Shown here piece by piece: positions 41,872 through 51,444 of a stretch of DNA of 64,000 nt. The notes below the pieces were generated by a model. That model worked only from the letters and a program-made list of their open reading frames with translations. It searched no databases and was not told the origin of the DNA. A program made the translations under genes and the position numbers. The stretch comes from Microbacterium sp. nov. GSS16 (GTDB taxonomy: Bacteria > Actinomycetota > Actinomycetes > Actinomycetales > Microbacteriaceae): contig NZ_CP116338.1 of assembly GCF_028198145.1 (NCBI RefSeq), positions 1,612,001 through 1,676,000 of the forward strand, in the 5' to 3' direction. Every line of letters starts with the position of its first letter. Positions within the stretch are counted from its first letter, which is position 1.

Positions 41872-41886
41872 CCCCATATGTAGTAT
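41872..41886. promoter_or_regulatory. NrdR-box-like site upstream of nrdH (weak)
   Basis: CCCCATATGTAGTAT resembles an NrdR half-pair (ACACTATATATAGTGT-type). A second candidate, GTGTTGTATCTGGGG (41796-41810), is its rough inverse 76 bp upstream, not the usual 31 bp. NrdR binding would be expected for a class Ib RNR operon. Confidence 0.3.
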
Positions 41887-41948
41887 TGAAGTCCCGGCGG
41901 AGGTCCGCCGGAGAAACCACCTGGATCAGAGGGGAATCAGACATCACC

Positions 41949-42182
41949 ATGTCGATCACGGTCTACACCAAGCCTTCCTGCGTGCAGTGCAACGCGACCT
42001 ACCGCGCCCTCGACGCCAAGGGCATCGAGTACCAGATCACCGACCTCTCGGAAGACGCCTCGGCGCTCGAGCAGGTCAAAGCGCTCGGGTACATGCAGGC
42101 ACCCGTCGTCGTCACCGATGACGGCCACTGGTCGGGCTTCCGTCCCGACAAGATCGACGAGCTCGCAGCCCGTCTCGCGTGA
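41949..42182 (+). CDS. nrdH: NrdH glutaredoxin-like redoxin
   Basis: 77 residues from the ATG at 41949 (MSITVYTKPSCVQCNATYRA). The redox pair is CVQC; GYMQAPVVVTDDGHWSGFRP follows, as in actinobacterial NrdH. It donates electrons to class Ib ribonucleotide reductase, itself reduced by thioredoxin reductase. First gene of nrdHIE(x)F. Confidence 0.95.
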   Translation: MSITVYTKPSCVQCNATYRALDAKGIEYQITDLSEDASALEQVKALGYMQAPVVVTDDGHWSGFRPDKIDELAARLA

Positions 42183-42233
42183 TCCTTCGACGGCGCTCAG
42201 GAATCGTCCTTCGACGACGCTCAGGAACCGAGG
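42183..42233. repeat. Tandem REP-like fragments between nrdH and nrdI
   Basis: CCTTCGACGGCGCTCAGGAA (42184-42203) is followed by the near-copy CCTTCGACGACGCTCAGGAA (42209-42228), 25 nt apart. Both are related to the CTTCGACAGGCTCAG element in hutI. The pair sits in the 57-bp nrdH-nrdI gap and ends just before the nrdI ribosome site. Confidence 0.75.
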
Positions 42234-42239
42234 TGAACT

Positions 42240-42674
42240 GTGAGCATGGTCGCGACCGCGGTGCCGCTCCTGGTCTACTTCTCGAGCGCGTCGGGTAACA
42301 CCGCACGATTCATCGAGAAGCTCGGCCTTCCCGCCCGCCGCATCCCCCTGCTCCGCACCGAGGAGCCGCTCGTCGTCGACGAGCCGTTCGTCCTCGTCAC
42401 CCCGACCTACGGGGGCGGGCAGGGGCGCGGCGAAGAGAAGGGCGCCGTGCCCAAGCAGGTCATCCGGTTCCTCAACGACGAGCGCAACCGGCGCCACATC
42501 CGCGGGGTCATCTCCGCGGGCAACACGAATTTCGGCGAGGCGTTCTGCCTCGCCGGAGAGATCATCAGCCGCAAGTGCGACGTGCCCCACTTGTATCGCT
42601 TCGAGGTATTCGGCACACAGGACGACGTCGATCGCGTGAGCGACGGATTGGAACGATGGTGGAAGCGACAGTGA
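42240..42674 (+). CDS. nrdI: NrdI flavodoxin-like protein
   Basis: 144 residues from the GTG at 42240, behind GAGGTGA; an ATG two codons on is possible. Flavodoxin-like FMN fold: [20 protein letters not shown] (phosphate loop), [20 protein letters not shown] and [20 protein letters not shown]. It generates the oxidant that assembles the manganese-tyrosyl cofactor of NrdF. Normal length. A truncated second copy lies at 46645-46800. Confidence 0.95.
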   Translation: MSMVATAVPLLVYFSSASGNTARFIEKLGLPARRIPLLRTEEPLVVDEPFVLVTPTYGGGQGRGEEKGAVPKQVIRFLNDERNRRHIRGVISAGNTNFGEAFCLAGEIISRKCDVPHLYRFEVFGTQDDVDRVSDGLERWWKRQ

Positions 42675-44815
42675 CAGACGCAGTCGAGTTCAAGGTGAAC
42701 CCCGCGTACGAAGGGCTCGACTATCACGCCCTCAACGCGATGCTCAACCTGTACGACGCGGACGGCAAGATCCAGTTCGACGCCGACAAGCGCGCCGCGC
42801 GGGAGTACTTCCTGCAGCACGTCAACCAGAACACCGTGTTCTTCCACTCCCTCAAGGAGCGCCTCGACTACCTCGTCGAGAAGCAGTACTACGAGGGCGC
42901 CGTGATCGAGCAGTACTCGTTCGACTTCGTGCAGAAGCTCAACGACCTGGCGTACTCGAAGAAGTTCCGCTTCGAGACCTTCCTCGGCGCGTTCAAGTAC
43001 TACACGAGCTACACGCTGAAGACCTTCGACGGCAAGCGCTACCTCGAGCGCTTCGAAGACCGCGTCGTGATGACCGCGCTCGCGCTCGCCGAGGGCGACG
43101 AGCAGGTCGCGATCGACCTCGTCGAGGAGATCATCTCGGGCCGCTTCCAGCCCGCCACGCCGACCTTCCTCAACGCCGGCAAGGCGCAGCGCGGCGAGCT
43201 CGTCAGCTGCTTCCTGCTGCGCATCGAAGACAACATGGAGTCGATCGCCCGCGGCATCAACTCGTCGCTGCAGCTGTCCAAGCGCGGCGGCGGCGTCGCG
43301 CTGCTGCTGTCGAACATCCGCGAGTCGGGTGCGCCGATCAAGCAGATCGAGAACCAGTCATCCGGCATCATCCCGGTGATGAAGCTGCTCGAAGACAGCT
43401 TCAGCTACGCCAACCAGCTCGGCGCCCGGCAGGGTGCGGGCGCGGTGTACCTCAACGCGCACCACCCCGACATCATGCGCTTCCTCGACACGAAGCGTGA
43501 GAACGCCGACGAGAAGATCCGCATCAAGACGCTCTCGCTGGGCGTCGTCGTGCCCGACATCACGTTCGAGCTCGCGAAGAAGGGCGAGGACATGTACCTG
43601 TTCTCGCCGTACGACGTCGAGCGCGTCTACGGCGTGCCCTTCGGCGACATCTCGGTGACCGAGAAGTACCACGAGATGGTCGACGACTCGCGCATCAAGA
43701 AGACGAAGATCAACGCACGCGAGTTCTTCCAGACTCTCGCCGAGATCCAGTTCGAGTCGGGTTACCCGTACATCATGTTCGAAGACACGGTGAACAAGGC
43801 GAACCCGATCAAGGGCCGCATCAACATGTCGAACCTGTGCAGCGAGATCCTGCAGGTGAACACGCCGACCACGTACAACGACGACCTGTCGTACGACCAG
43901 ATCGGCAAGGACATCTCGTGCAACCTCGGCTCGATGAACATCGCCCTGGCGATGGATGCCGATGACCTGGGCAAGACCGTCGAGACCGCCATCCGCGCGC
44001 TGACCGCCGTCAGCACCCAGAGCCACATCAACTCGGTGCGCTCGATCGAGGACGGCAACGATCGCTCGCACGCCATCGGCCTCGGCCAGATGAACCTGCA
44101 CGGCTATCTCGCCCGCGAGCGCGTCTTCTACGGTTCGGAAGAGGGCATCGACTTCACGAACATCTACTTCTACACCGTGCTGTTCCACGCGCTGAAGGCG
44201 TCGAACAAGCTCGCCATCGAGCGCGGCGAGACCTTCGACGGCTTCGCCGACTCCACCTACGCGTCGGGCGAGTTCTTCGACAAGTACATCGAACAGGCCT
44301 GGGTGCCCGCGACGGAGAAGGTCAAGGAGCTCTTCGCCGGCAAGTTCATCCCCGCGCAGCAGGACTGGATCGAGCTGCGCGAGAGCATCCAGCAGCACGG
44401 TCTGTTCAACCAGAACCTGCAGGCGGTGCCGCCGACCGGCTCGATCTCGTACATCAACAACTCGACGTCGTCGATCCACCCGATCGCGTCGAAGGTCGAG
44501 ATCCGCAAGGAGGGCAAGCTCGGTCGCGTGTACTACCCGGCGCCGTTCATGACGAACGACAACCTGGAGTACTACCAGGACGCGTACGAGATCGGCTACG
44601 AGAAGGTCATCGACACGTACGCCGCCGCCACCCAGCACGTCGACCAGGGCCTGTCGCTGACGCTGTTCTTCAAGGACACCGCCACCACCCGCGACATCAA
44701 CAAGGCGCAGATCTATGCATGGCGCAAGGGCATCAAGACGATCTACTACATCCGACTGCGTCAGATGGCGCTCGAGGGCACTGAGCTCGATACCTGCGTC
44801 TCCTGCACGCTGTGA
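42671..44815 (+). CDS. nrdE: Class Ib ribonucleoside-diphosphate reductase, alpha subunit
   Basis: 714 residues from the GTG at 42671, which overlaps the nrdI stop (GTGA) and gives [20 protein letters not shown]; an ATG at 42656 is an alternative. Reduces NDPs to dNDPs. Active-site Cys in [20 protein letters not shown] and the radical-site [13 protein letters not shown]. Substrate-binding [21 protein letters not shown]-terminal redox pair CVSCTL, reduced by NrdH. No N-terminal ATP cone, as usual for NrdE. Confidence 0.97.
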   Translation: MTDAVEFKVNPAYEGLDYHALNAMLNLYDADGKIQFDADKRAAREYFLQHVNQNTVFFHSLKERLDYLVEKQYYEGAVIEQYSFDFVQKLNDLAYSKKFRFETFLGAFKYYTSYTLKTFDGKRYLERFEDRVVMTALALAEGDEQVAIDLVEEIISGRFQPATPTFLNAGKAQRGELVSCFLLRIEDNMESIARGINSSLQLSKRGGGVALLLSNIRESGAPIKQIENQSSGIIPVMKLLEDSFSYANQLGARQGAGAVYLNAHHPDIMRFLDTKRENADEKIRIKTLSLGVVVPDITFELAKKGEDMYLFSPYDVERVYGVPFGDISVTEKYHEMVDDSRIKKTKINAREFFQTLAEIQFESGYPYIMFEDTVNKANPIKGRINMSNLCSEILQVNTPTTYNDDLSYDQIGKDISCNLGSMNIALAMDADDLGKTVETAIRALTAVSTQSHINSVRSIEDGNDRSHAIGLGQMNLHGYLARERVFYGSEEGIDFTNIYFYTVLFHALKASNKLAIERGETFDGFADSTYASGEFFDKYIEQAWVPATEKVKELFAGKFIPAQQDWIELRESIQQHGLFNQNLQAVPPTGSISYINNSTSSIHPIASKVEIRKEGKLGRVYYPAPFMTNDNLEYYQDAYEIGYEKVIDTYAAATQHVDQGLSLTLFFKDTATTRDINKAQIYAWRKGIKTIYYIRLRQMALEGTELDTCVSCTL

Positions 44816-44821
44816 CAAATG

Positions 44822-44857
44822 TCTGAGGCCGGGATGTTGGAGCATCCCGGCCTCAGA
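44822..44857 (+). terminator. 15-bp perfect hairpin after nrdE
   Basis: TCTGAGGCCGGGATG (44822-44836), loop TTGGAG, CATCCCGGCCTCAGA (44843-44857). The stop of nrdE is 4 bp upstream. There is no T-run, so it may be a terminator or a processing/stability hairpin that lowers transcription into the small gene and nrdF. Confidence 0.65.
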
Positions 44858-44985
44858 GCAACAACCCGCAGGACAGGTTGCCGGCGATTAGCACCGCTCG
44901 AACAGCCTATACGAGTTGTACTTGGGTCGCCCGATCCGAGGCTCGCTGCGGGAGATCCGCTTCGGCGGAGAAAGGCAGGTGCCAG

Positions 44986-46235
<1,250 letters not shown>

Positions 46236-46243
46236 TCTCATCT

Positions 46244-46272
46244 GTGCGGCGTCACAGAATGTGGCGCCGCAC
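46244..46272 (+). terminator. 12-bp hairpin after nrdF
   Basis: GTGCGGCGTCAC (46244-46255), loop AGAAT, GTGGCGCCGCAC (46261-46272), one G-U pair. It begins 9 bp after the nrdF stop. The 13-mer at 46243-46255 recurs inverted at 48109-48121. Confidence 0.7.
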
Positions 46273-46358
46273 CACATTGAAGTTGGCACACGTCACAGCG
46301 TCTGGCGCTGATTCCGTAGTTGGCGCAAGGAAACACTGACATCGGGGCAAGGAGTGGG

Positions 46359-46646
46359 ATGCCGAACACGCCACATCCAACTCCCGCTGAGCTGACCACC
46401 TCGTGGCCGGACCGTGAGTCGGACGATCCGGCCGGTGAGGCTGCTCGCAGGTTCGCGGTGAACCTGCGAGCAGCGATGGGGGAGAAGAGCATCAGAAGTG
46501 TGGCTGCAGATGCCGGACTGCAGGAGGGAACCGTCCGCCGCGTGCTTGCGGGAACTGCCTGGCCCCATTTCCGAGCGATAGTCATGTTGGAAGAATCCCT
46601 CGGCGCTCCTCTGTACACCAGACAAAGCGTGTCGGCGGAAGAATAA
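46359..46646 (+). CDS. Small helix-turn-helix protein (95 aa)
   Basis: From the ATG at 46359 behind AAGGAG; a TTG 13 codons earlier is possible. The core AGEAARRFAVNLRAAMGEKS, IRSVAADAGLQEGTVRRVLA and GTAWPHFRAIVMLEESLG reads as an XRE-like DNA-binding domain. About 35 flexible residues precede it. No partner gene is recognised; its stop touches the nrdI remnant. Codon use looks slightly less GC-biased than in the flanking nrd genes. Confidence 0.6.
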   Translation: MPNTPHPTPAELTTSWPDRESDDPAGEAARRFAVNLRAAMGEKSIRSVAADAGLQEGTVRRVLAGTAWPHFRAIVMLEESLGAPLYTRQSVSAEE

Positions 46647-46800
46647 GAAGGGCGCCGTACCAAGGCCCCTGCCCAAGCACTTGATTCCGGTCCTCAACGA
46701 TGAGCGCGCCAAGGATCGTATCCGCGGAGTTATCTCGGCGGGTAGCAACAACCTCGGCGGGCCCTTGAGCCTCGCCGGTGACATCATCAGCCGCAAGTGT
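46645..46800 (+). pseudogene. nrdI: Truncated nrdI remnant
   Basis: In frame this reads KKGAVPRPLPKHLIPVLNDE and GVISAGSNNLGGPLSLAGDI, ending IISRKC, against [15 protein letters not shown] and [20 protein letters not shown] in the intact nrdI at 42240. About 52 residues of the C-terminal half survive. There is no start, phosphate loop or end. Homology stops exactly where the IS3 terminal repeat begins (46803). It is diverged at protein level, so it is an old copy or came from another strain. Confidence 0.85.
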
Positions 46801-46835
46801 TCGGGACTGCTGCACGAATAGGTGACAGGTTGTAG

Positions 46836-47738
46836 TCACGCCGCCAGTGCGACGGTCGTGTTCATGATGGTCTCGACCTCGATGGGCGTCAAACGGCCCA
46901 GGCGGGCCTGGCGTCGGCGGCGGTGGTAGGTGCGTTCGATCCAGGTGACGATGGCGATGCGCAGTTGCTCGCGCGTGGTCCAGGAGCGGCGGTCGAGGAC
47001 GTTCTTCTGCAGCAGCGCGAAGAAGCTTTCCATGGCGGCGTTGTCTCCGCTCGACCCGACTCTGCCCATACTTCCGACCATGTGATGACGGGTGAGCGCG
47101 CGCCGGAATTTTCGGCTTCGGAACTGAGATCCTCGGTCCGAATGCACGATGCAGCCGGCGACGTCACCGCGCATGGCGATCGCGTTCTCGAGCGCTTGGA
47201 CGGCCAGTCGGGACTTCATCCTCGAGTCGATGGAGTACCCCACGATCCGCCCGCTGAACGCGTCCTTGATCGCGCAGAGGTAGAGCTTGCCCCCGGCGGT
47301 TTGGTGCTCCGTGATGTCCGTCAACCACAGCTTGTTCGCAGTCTCGGCGGCGAACACGTGCCGGGTCCGGCCGTGCTCATCGACGACGGCGCAGAGATCG
47401 TCGTGCACCGGCGGTCCCGGCTTACGGTGCTTGCCGCGCTTAGGTTTCCCGAACGCGCTGAACCAGCCGTTGCTGGACGCGATCCGCCACGCGGTGCGAT
47501 CCGACATCGCCTCACCGGCATCGCGGGCTTCGTCGGCGAGCAGCCGGTGTCCGAACTCGGGGTCGTCCCGGTGGGCGTCGAACAGCGCGTTCGCACGATA
47601 CGCCTCCACCACCTCGCCCGGCGTGATGGGGGTCGCCAGCCACCGGTAGTAGGGCTGGCGGGAGAGCTTGAGCACCCGACACGTCACCGTCACAGGGATC
47701 CCTGCATCGGCGAGCTCCGTTACGAGCGGGTACATCAT
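46836..47738 (-). CDS. IS3-family transposase OrfB (DDE integrase domain)
   Basis: 300 residues, MMYPLVTELADAGIPVTVTC at the start. An HTH-21-like leader (RVLKLSRQPYYRWLATPITP) is followed by the rve integrase core, with Asp in KLWLTDITEH, Asp in CIVHSDRGSQF and Glu in NAAMESFFALLQKNVLDRR. It catalyses strand transfer, normally as an OrfAB fusion made by ribosomal frameshifting. Intact here, but its OrfA partner is broken. Confidence 0.93.
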   Translation of the reverse strand: MMYPLVTELADAGIPVTVTCRVLKLSRQPYYRWLATPITPGEVVEAYRANALFDAHRDDPEFGHRLLADEARDAGEAMSDRTAWRIASSNGWFSAFGKPKRGKHRKPGPPVHDDLCAVVDEHGRTRHVFAAETANKLWLTDITEHQTAGGKLYLCAIKDAFSGRIVGYSIDSRMKSRLAVQALENAIAMRGDVAGCIVHSDRGSQFRSRKFRRALTRHHMVGSMGRVGSSGDNAAMESFFALLQKNVLDRRSWTTREQLRIAIVTWIERTYHRRRRQARLGRLTPIEVETIMNTTVALAA

Positions 47739-48035
47739 TTTCCCGGCAGGTTCGCGTGCGACAGATACGCCGCCGCGCGGCGGAGCACCTCGTTCTCCTG
47801 CTCGAGCAGACGGTTCCGCTTCCGCAGCTCACGGATCTCGGCAGCCTCGGTGCGGGTCTGGCCGGGCTTGGCGCCCTCGTCGACGTCGGCGCGGCGCAGC
47901 CATTTCTGCAGCGTCATCGGGTGGACACCGGAAGTCCTTCGCGATCTGCTCGATGGTCATGCCGGGCTCGCGACCCCGGGCAACGCGAACCACGTCGTCA
48001 CGGAACTCGCGGGTAGGGCTTGGGCACAGCAACAT
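47735..48035 (-). pseudogene. IS3-family OrfA, frameshifted
   Basis: The N-terminal part reads REFRDDVVRVARGREPGMTI and EQIAKDF; the C-terminal part, in another frame, reads MTLQKWLRRADVDEGAKPGQ and NRLLEQENEVLRRAAAYL. One extra base pair at about 47930-47931 separates them. Removing it restores DFGVHPMTLQKWL. A second lesion of about 2 bp near 48012 may also separate a better start (GTG at 48025-48027, VPKPYP) from REFRDD. The element is therefore probably not autonomous. Confidence 0.85.
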
Positions 48036-48168
48036 CCTTCCAGGCCCACCCCCACGGGCAAGCCAGATCAGATGTCACCTATTCGTGCAGCAGTCCCCGC
48101 CCAGTAGCGTGACGCCGCACATGTCCGTAGATCGGCTGTGATCTTTCACGAGCCATGTGTGATCCCCC

Positions 48169-48202
48169 AAGGGCCGCGGAATTGTTCAATTCCGCGGCCC
48201 TT
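48169..48202. terminator. 15-bp hairpin downstream of the IS element
   Basis: AAGGGCCGCGGAATT (48169-48183), loop GTTC, perfect inverted arm 48188-48202. It probably ended a transcript that existed before the insertion, or isolates the epimerase gene. Confidence 0.75.
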
Positions 48203-48421
48203 CTTGCAACTTCAGCGAGGACGCCGAGAGTAGGCCGTGACGCATGGTTTGGATCGTAAGCGACCCCTGCGTCGTCGGATGGTGCTGATGATCGCGTGCG
48301 TCGCGATGCTGGTCGGGTACAGATCCCACTGGTACTGGATAAGCTTCCGACACCACCGTCCGTCCTGCAAAGACCGCGGACGACGACGCTATCCCCGCGA
48401 CGAACCAGTAGGAGACAACTC
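48203..48421. other. Intergenic region before the epimerase gene
   Basis: No gene that I accept. One short open frame here (48237-48503) has no family character, and its end overlaps the epimerase gene in another frame. AGGAGA lies 6-11 nt before the epimerase ATG. Confidence 0.4.
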
Positions 48422-49393
48422 ATGCGTGTGCTGGTCATCGGTGGCTCGGGCCGCATCGGATCTTTCCTCGTCCCTCGCCTTGTACGAGCCGGACACGAGG
48501 TGATCAACGTCAGCCGAGGCACCTCCGTGCCGTACACGGACTCCGCCGAGTGGCGCCACGTTGCCCAGGTGGCCGCAGACCGGGAGAAGGAAGACGCGCA
48601 GGGCGTGTTCGCCGGCCGTGTCGTCGAGCTGAACGCCGACGTCGTCATCGACCTCGTCTGCTTCACGCTCGAATCCGCCGCGACGCTCGTGGAGCGCTTG
48701 CGCGGGAACGTCGACCACTACCTGTTCTGCGGATCCATCTGGCGGGCCGGTCCCAGCCAAGTGCTGCCGATGTCTGAGGACAACGCCCCCGCGCCGTTCG
48801 GCGAGTACGGCGTTGCCAAGCACGACATCGCTCGCATGCTCAAGGCAGAGACCGCGGAGAGCGGACTGGGCACAACGACCATGCACCCGGGCCACATCAG
48901 CGGGCCCGGCTGGGCGCCAATCGGACCGACCGGAAATCTTGACGCTCGCGTCTGGCAGAAGCTCGCCGCCGGCGAAGCGCTGCCCATCCCTGGGCTCGGT
49001 GCGGAGTCGATGGCACACGTGCACGCCGATGACGTTGCCCTCGCTTTCGAGCTCGCCGTGAACAACCGCGAGGCGGCTTCGGGAGAGGACTTCTTCATCA
49101 CCGCGAACGACGCCCTCACCGTCCGCGGCTACGCGGCGGCGGCGACCTCCTGGTTCGGCAAGTCCGCGACGCTGGAATCCGTCACCTGGGACGAGTTCCG
49201 AGCCGATGTCGGGGCGAGAAACGCGGACCTCAGCTGGGACCATCTCGTCCGCAGCCATTTCGTCACCACCGAGAAGGCACATCGCCTCCTCGGCTACGTC
49301 CCTCAGCACTCCGCCGCGGACACGGTCTTCGAGTCCGTCAAATGGCTCATCGACAACGACAAGCTGGAGGTCTACTCACCTCTGGTCGACTGA
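48422..49393 (+). CDS. NAD-dependent epimerase/dehydratase family protein
   Basis: 323 residues from the ATG at 48422. Extended SDR: Rossmann motif RVLVIGGSGRIGSFLV, DLVCFTLESAATLVERL, and YGVAKHDIARMLKAETAESG, with a YxxxK-like motif. MHPGHISGPGWAPIGPTGN follows. It probably acts on a nucleotide sugar or free sugar. It converges with the arabinofuranoside operon, so a link to that sugar metabolism is possible but unproven. Confidence 0.85.
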   Translation: MRVLVIGGSGRIGSFLVPRLVRAGHEVINVSRGTSVPYTDSAEWRHVAQVAADREKEDAQGVFAGRVVELNADVVIDLVCFTLESAATLVERLRGNVDHYLFCGSIWRAGPSQVLPMSEDNAPAPFGEYGVAKHDIARMLKAETAESGLGTTTMHPGHISGPGWAPIGPTGNLDARVWQKLAAGEALPIPGLGAESMAHVHADDVALAFELAVNNREAASGEDFFITANDALTVRGYAAAATSWFGKSATLESVTWDEFRADVGARNADLSWDHLVRSHFVTTEKAHRLLGYVPQHSAADTVFESVKWLIDNDKLEVYSPLVD

Positions 49394-49403
49394 CCGCTCG
49401 AGG

Positions 49404-49428
49404 GGTGGCGTCGATCAACGACGCCACC
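49404..49428. terminator. 10-bp hairpin between epimerase gene and permease gene
   Basis: GGTGGCGTCG (49404-49413), loop ATCAA, CGACGCCACC (49419-49428), then TTGACTCTCC. It sits between convergent genes; the remaining 139 bp up to the permease hold no feature that I can support. Confidence 0.7.
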
Positions 49429-49567
49429 TTGACTCTCCAACGGATGCACGGGGCACTGGCGACCGTGATCCTAGGTGGCCCTCAACGCCCGACTGATGTG
49501 GCGCCGCGTGGCAATGAACGCGGGGTCAGATAGTTTGAGCGCCGTTCCGATGGACCAGTGAGTCTTC

Positions 49568-50470
49568 CTACTTCGCGGCTCCGGCGAAGATTCCGGCCAC
49601 GTAGTACCGCTGCAGCAGGAAGAACACGATGAGACAGGGCACCATCGACACGACGACTCCGGCATCGAGGAGCCCCCAGTCGACAGTTCCCATCCTGCCG
49701 ATCTGGTTGCTCTGCAGAACGATCGGCAACGTGAACTTGTTCTGATCGGTCAGCAGCACGAGCGCAGCCAGGAACTCGTTCCAGGCGTTCAGGAACGCGA
49801 AGATCGCCGACGTCGCAATGCCAGGCAGCACCAGGGGAAGGAAGACGCGCACCAGCACCTTTCCTCGTGTGCAGCCGTCGAGCATCGCCGCTTCTTCGAT
49901 CTCCATCGGGATCGCCGCGAAGGAATTGCGCATGATGAACACGCAGAACGGGAGCTGGTACGTGGTGTAGACCAGCGCGACGCCGATCAGGCTGTTGAAG
50001 AGCCCCAGTTCGCGAAGCACGACGCTGATCGGTGTGAGCAGCACCGTGAAGGGAATCATCATGCCTGCGAGGATGACCGTGAACACGGTGCCCGAACCTC
50101 GGAATCGATACCTGGCAAGGCCATATCCCGCGAGCGTCGAGAGCGCGACAGCCAGCACCACCGTCAGGCCTGTGACGACGAGGCTGTTCCCGACACCTGT
50201 CATCACGCCTTCAGTGGGGTCGAAGAGACGTCGCCAGGCGTCGAAGGAAAGTTCCTTCGGCCAGATCGTCGCGGGACGCTCACGGAGCTCTGCCGGTGAC
50301 TTCAAGCTTCCGGTGACCGCCGAGAGCAGCGGAAAGACGAACATCGCGGCGAGCACGATCCCGGCGGCCCACCACAGGGTGTTCTTCGTGCGGCCCCGTG
50401 TACGTTGTCCGTATACCTGGCGTGGAGTGCCGGTGACGAGTGACTCAGTGCTGGGCGCGACCTCAGTCAT
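49568..50470 (-). CDS. Carbohydrate ABC transporter permease (MalG type, CUT1)
   Basis: 300 residues with six predicted helices. Inner-membrane component with the EAA loop EIEEAAMLDGCTRGKVLVRV, which contacts the ATPase, followed by FLPLVLPGIATSAIFAFLNA with WNEF. Last gene of the GH127-SBP-permease-permease operon; it overlaps the MalF-type gene by 8 bp. No ATPase gene lies nearby, so a shared MsmX-like ATPase is likely. Confidence 0.93.
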   Translation of the reverse strand: MTEVAPSTESLVTGTPRQVYGQRTRGRTKNTLWWAAGIVLAAMFVFPLLSAVTGSLKSPAELRERPATIWPKELSFDAWRRLFDPTEGVMTGVGNSLVVTGLTVVLAVALSTLAGYGLARYRFRGSGTVFTVILAGMMIPFTVLLTPISVVLRELGLFNSLIGVALVYTTYQLPFCVFIMRNSFAAIPMEIEEAAMLDGCTRGKVLVRVFLPLVLPGIATSAIFAFLNAWNEFLAALVLLTDQNKFTLPIVLQSNQIGRMGTVDWGLLDAGVVVSMVPCLIVFFLLQRYYVAGIFAGAAK

Positions 50471-51380
50471 GGCGTCCCACCCCCTTCATCACGCGAACCT
50501 GCACGGCGGCGACGATCAGCAGGATGATCAGCATGATGACGGAGAGTGCAGCGCCATAGCCGAGTTCGAACTTCTTGAACGACGCGTTGTAGATCCAGTA
50601 GACAGCCGTCACCGTCTCGTTGTCAGGTCGTCCCTTGGTGATGAGGAAGAACTGTTCGAAAGCGAGAAGCGAACCCGAGATCGAGAAGACGAGGAGCAGC
50701 ACGATCGTCGGTTTCATCAGCGGCAGGATGATGCTGAACATACGACGGAGCCAGCTCGCGCCGTCGACGAGTGACGCTTCGATGATCTCACCGGGGACGC
50801 CGTTGAGCCCACCGAGGAGCAGGATCATCTGGAAGCCCACGACTTTCCACGTGACCATCACGATGACGTTGATCGTGCCGGGAACGGTCTCCGTGAGCCA
50901 CGATGTCTGATCCAACTGCCACCCCAACGAACCGGTGATCGCAGCGATGGGCCCGGCCTGGGGGTCGACGAACCACAACCAGAGGAAGCTTGCGGCTGCG
51001 AAACCGATCACATACGGGCTGAAGAAGATGGTCCGGAAGAGGGCCGAACCTCTGCTGCGGCGGCGCACGAAGAGCGCAAGCGCGAGGCCGGCGATGAAGA
51101 GGACGGGTGTGATCACCAACGTGTAGATCAGGGTGAACTGGACGGACATGAGGAACGTACCGTCAGCAGTGAACGCCCTTATGTAGTTGCCCAGGCCGAC
51201 GAAGGTCTGATCACCCAGTAGTGGCCACTTATGCAGGCTCATCCAGATCATCAGTACAAGTGGCACGACGAACAGCGCTGTCGTCAGTCCCAGCGCGGGT
51301 ACCGTGCACAGAAAACCGGCCCAGGCATGGCCTCGCGCCTGCCGCCGTCTCCCGTGGGGCATTCTGCTCGAAATCGTCAT
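50463..51380 (-). CDS. Carbohydrate ABC transporter permease (MalF type, CUT1)
   Basis: 305 residues. Basic N-terminus, then six helices beginning WAGFLCTVPALGLTTALFVV. The EAA-type loop is GVPGEIIEASLVDGASWLRR, with FSIILPLMKPTIVLLLVFSI. Partner of the MalG-type permease. The solute-binding protein gene lies 64 bp upstream. Confidence 0.92.
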   Translation of the reverse strand: MTISSRMPHGRRRQARGHAWAGFLCTVPALGLTTALFVVPLVLMIWMSLHKWPLLGDQTFVGLGNYIRAFTADGTFLMSVQFTLIYTLVITPVLFIAGLALALFVRRRSRGSALFRTIFFSPYVIGFAAASFLWLWFVDPQAGPIAAITGSLGWQLDQTSWLTETVPGTINVIVMVTWKVVGFQMILLLGGLNGVPGEIIEASLVDGASWLRRMFSIILPLMKPTIVLLLVFSISGSLLAFEQFFLITKGRPDNETVTAVYWIYNASFKKFELGYGAALSVIMLIILLIVAAVQVRVMKGVGRHD

Positions 51381-51444
51381 TGTTCTGCTCGCTGTCCAGC
51401 CGGGGCACTGGCGGCTACGTCGCTCGCCAGCGCCCCGGGGTCGG

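Larger units (their letters stand above)
46803..48097 (-). mobile_element. IS3-family insertion sequence (1295 bp)
   Basis: Perfect 25-bp terminal inverted repeats at 46803-46827 and 48073-48097 (outer end GGGACTGCTGCACGAATAGG). Inside are orfA (frameshifted) and orfB with a DDE transposase, both on the minus strand, overlapping by 4 bp as in IS3 elements. The 3-bp flanks (TTC on the left, CGC on the right) do not match, so no target duplication is visible. Confidence 0.92.

Noticed and set aside
41573..41948. Chromosomal origin (oriC) because of the DnaA-box-like cluster
   Set aside because: No dnaA, dnaN, rpmH or gyrase genes are nearby and no AT-rich unwinding region is seen; the sites lie in front of nrdHIEF.
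48237..48503. 88-codon open frame just after the IS element
   Set aside because: No family character, and its end overlaps the epimerase gene in a different frame.
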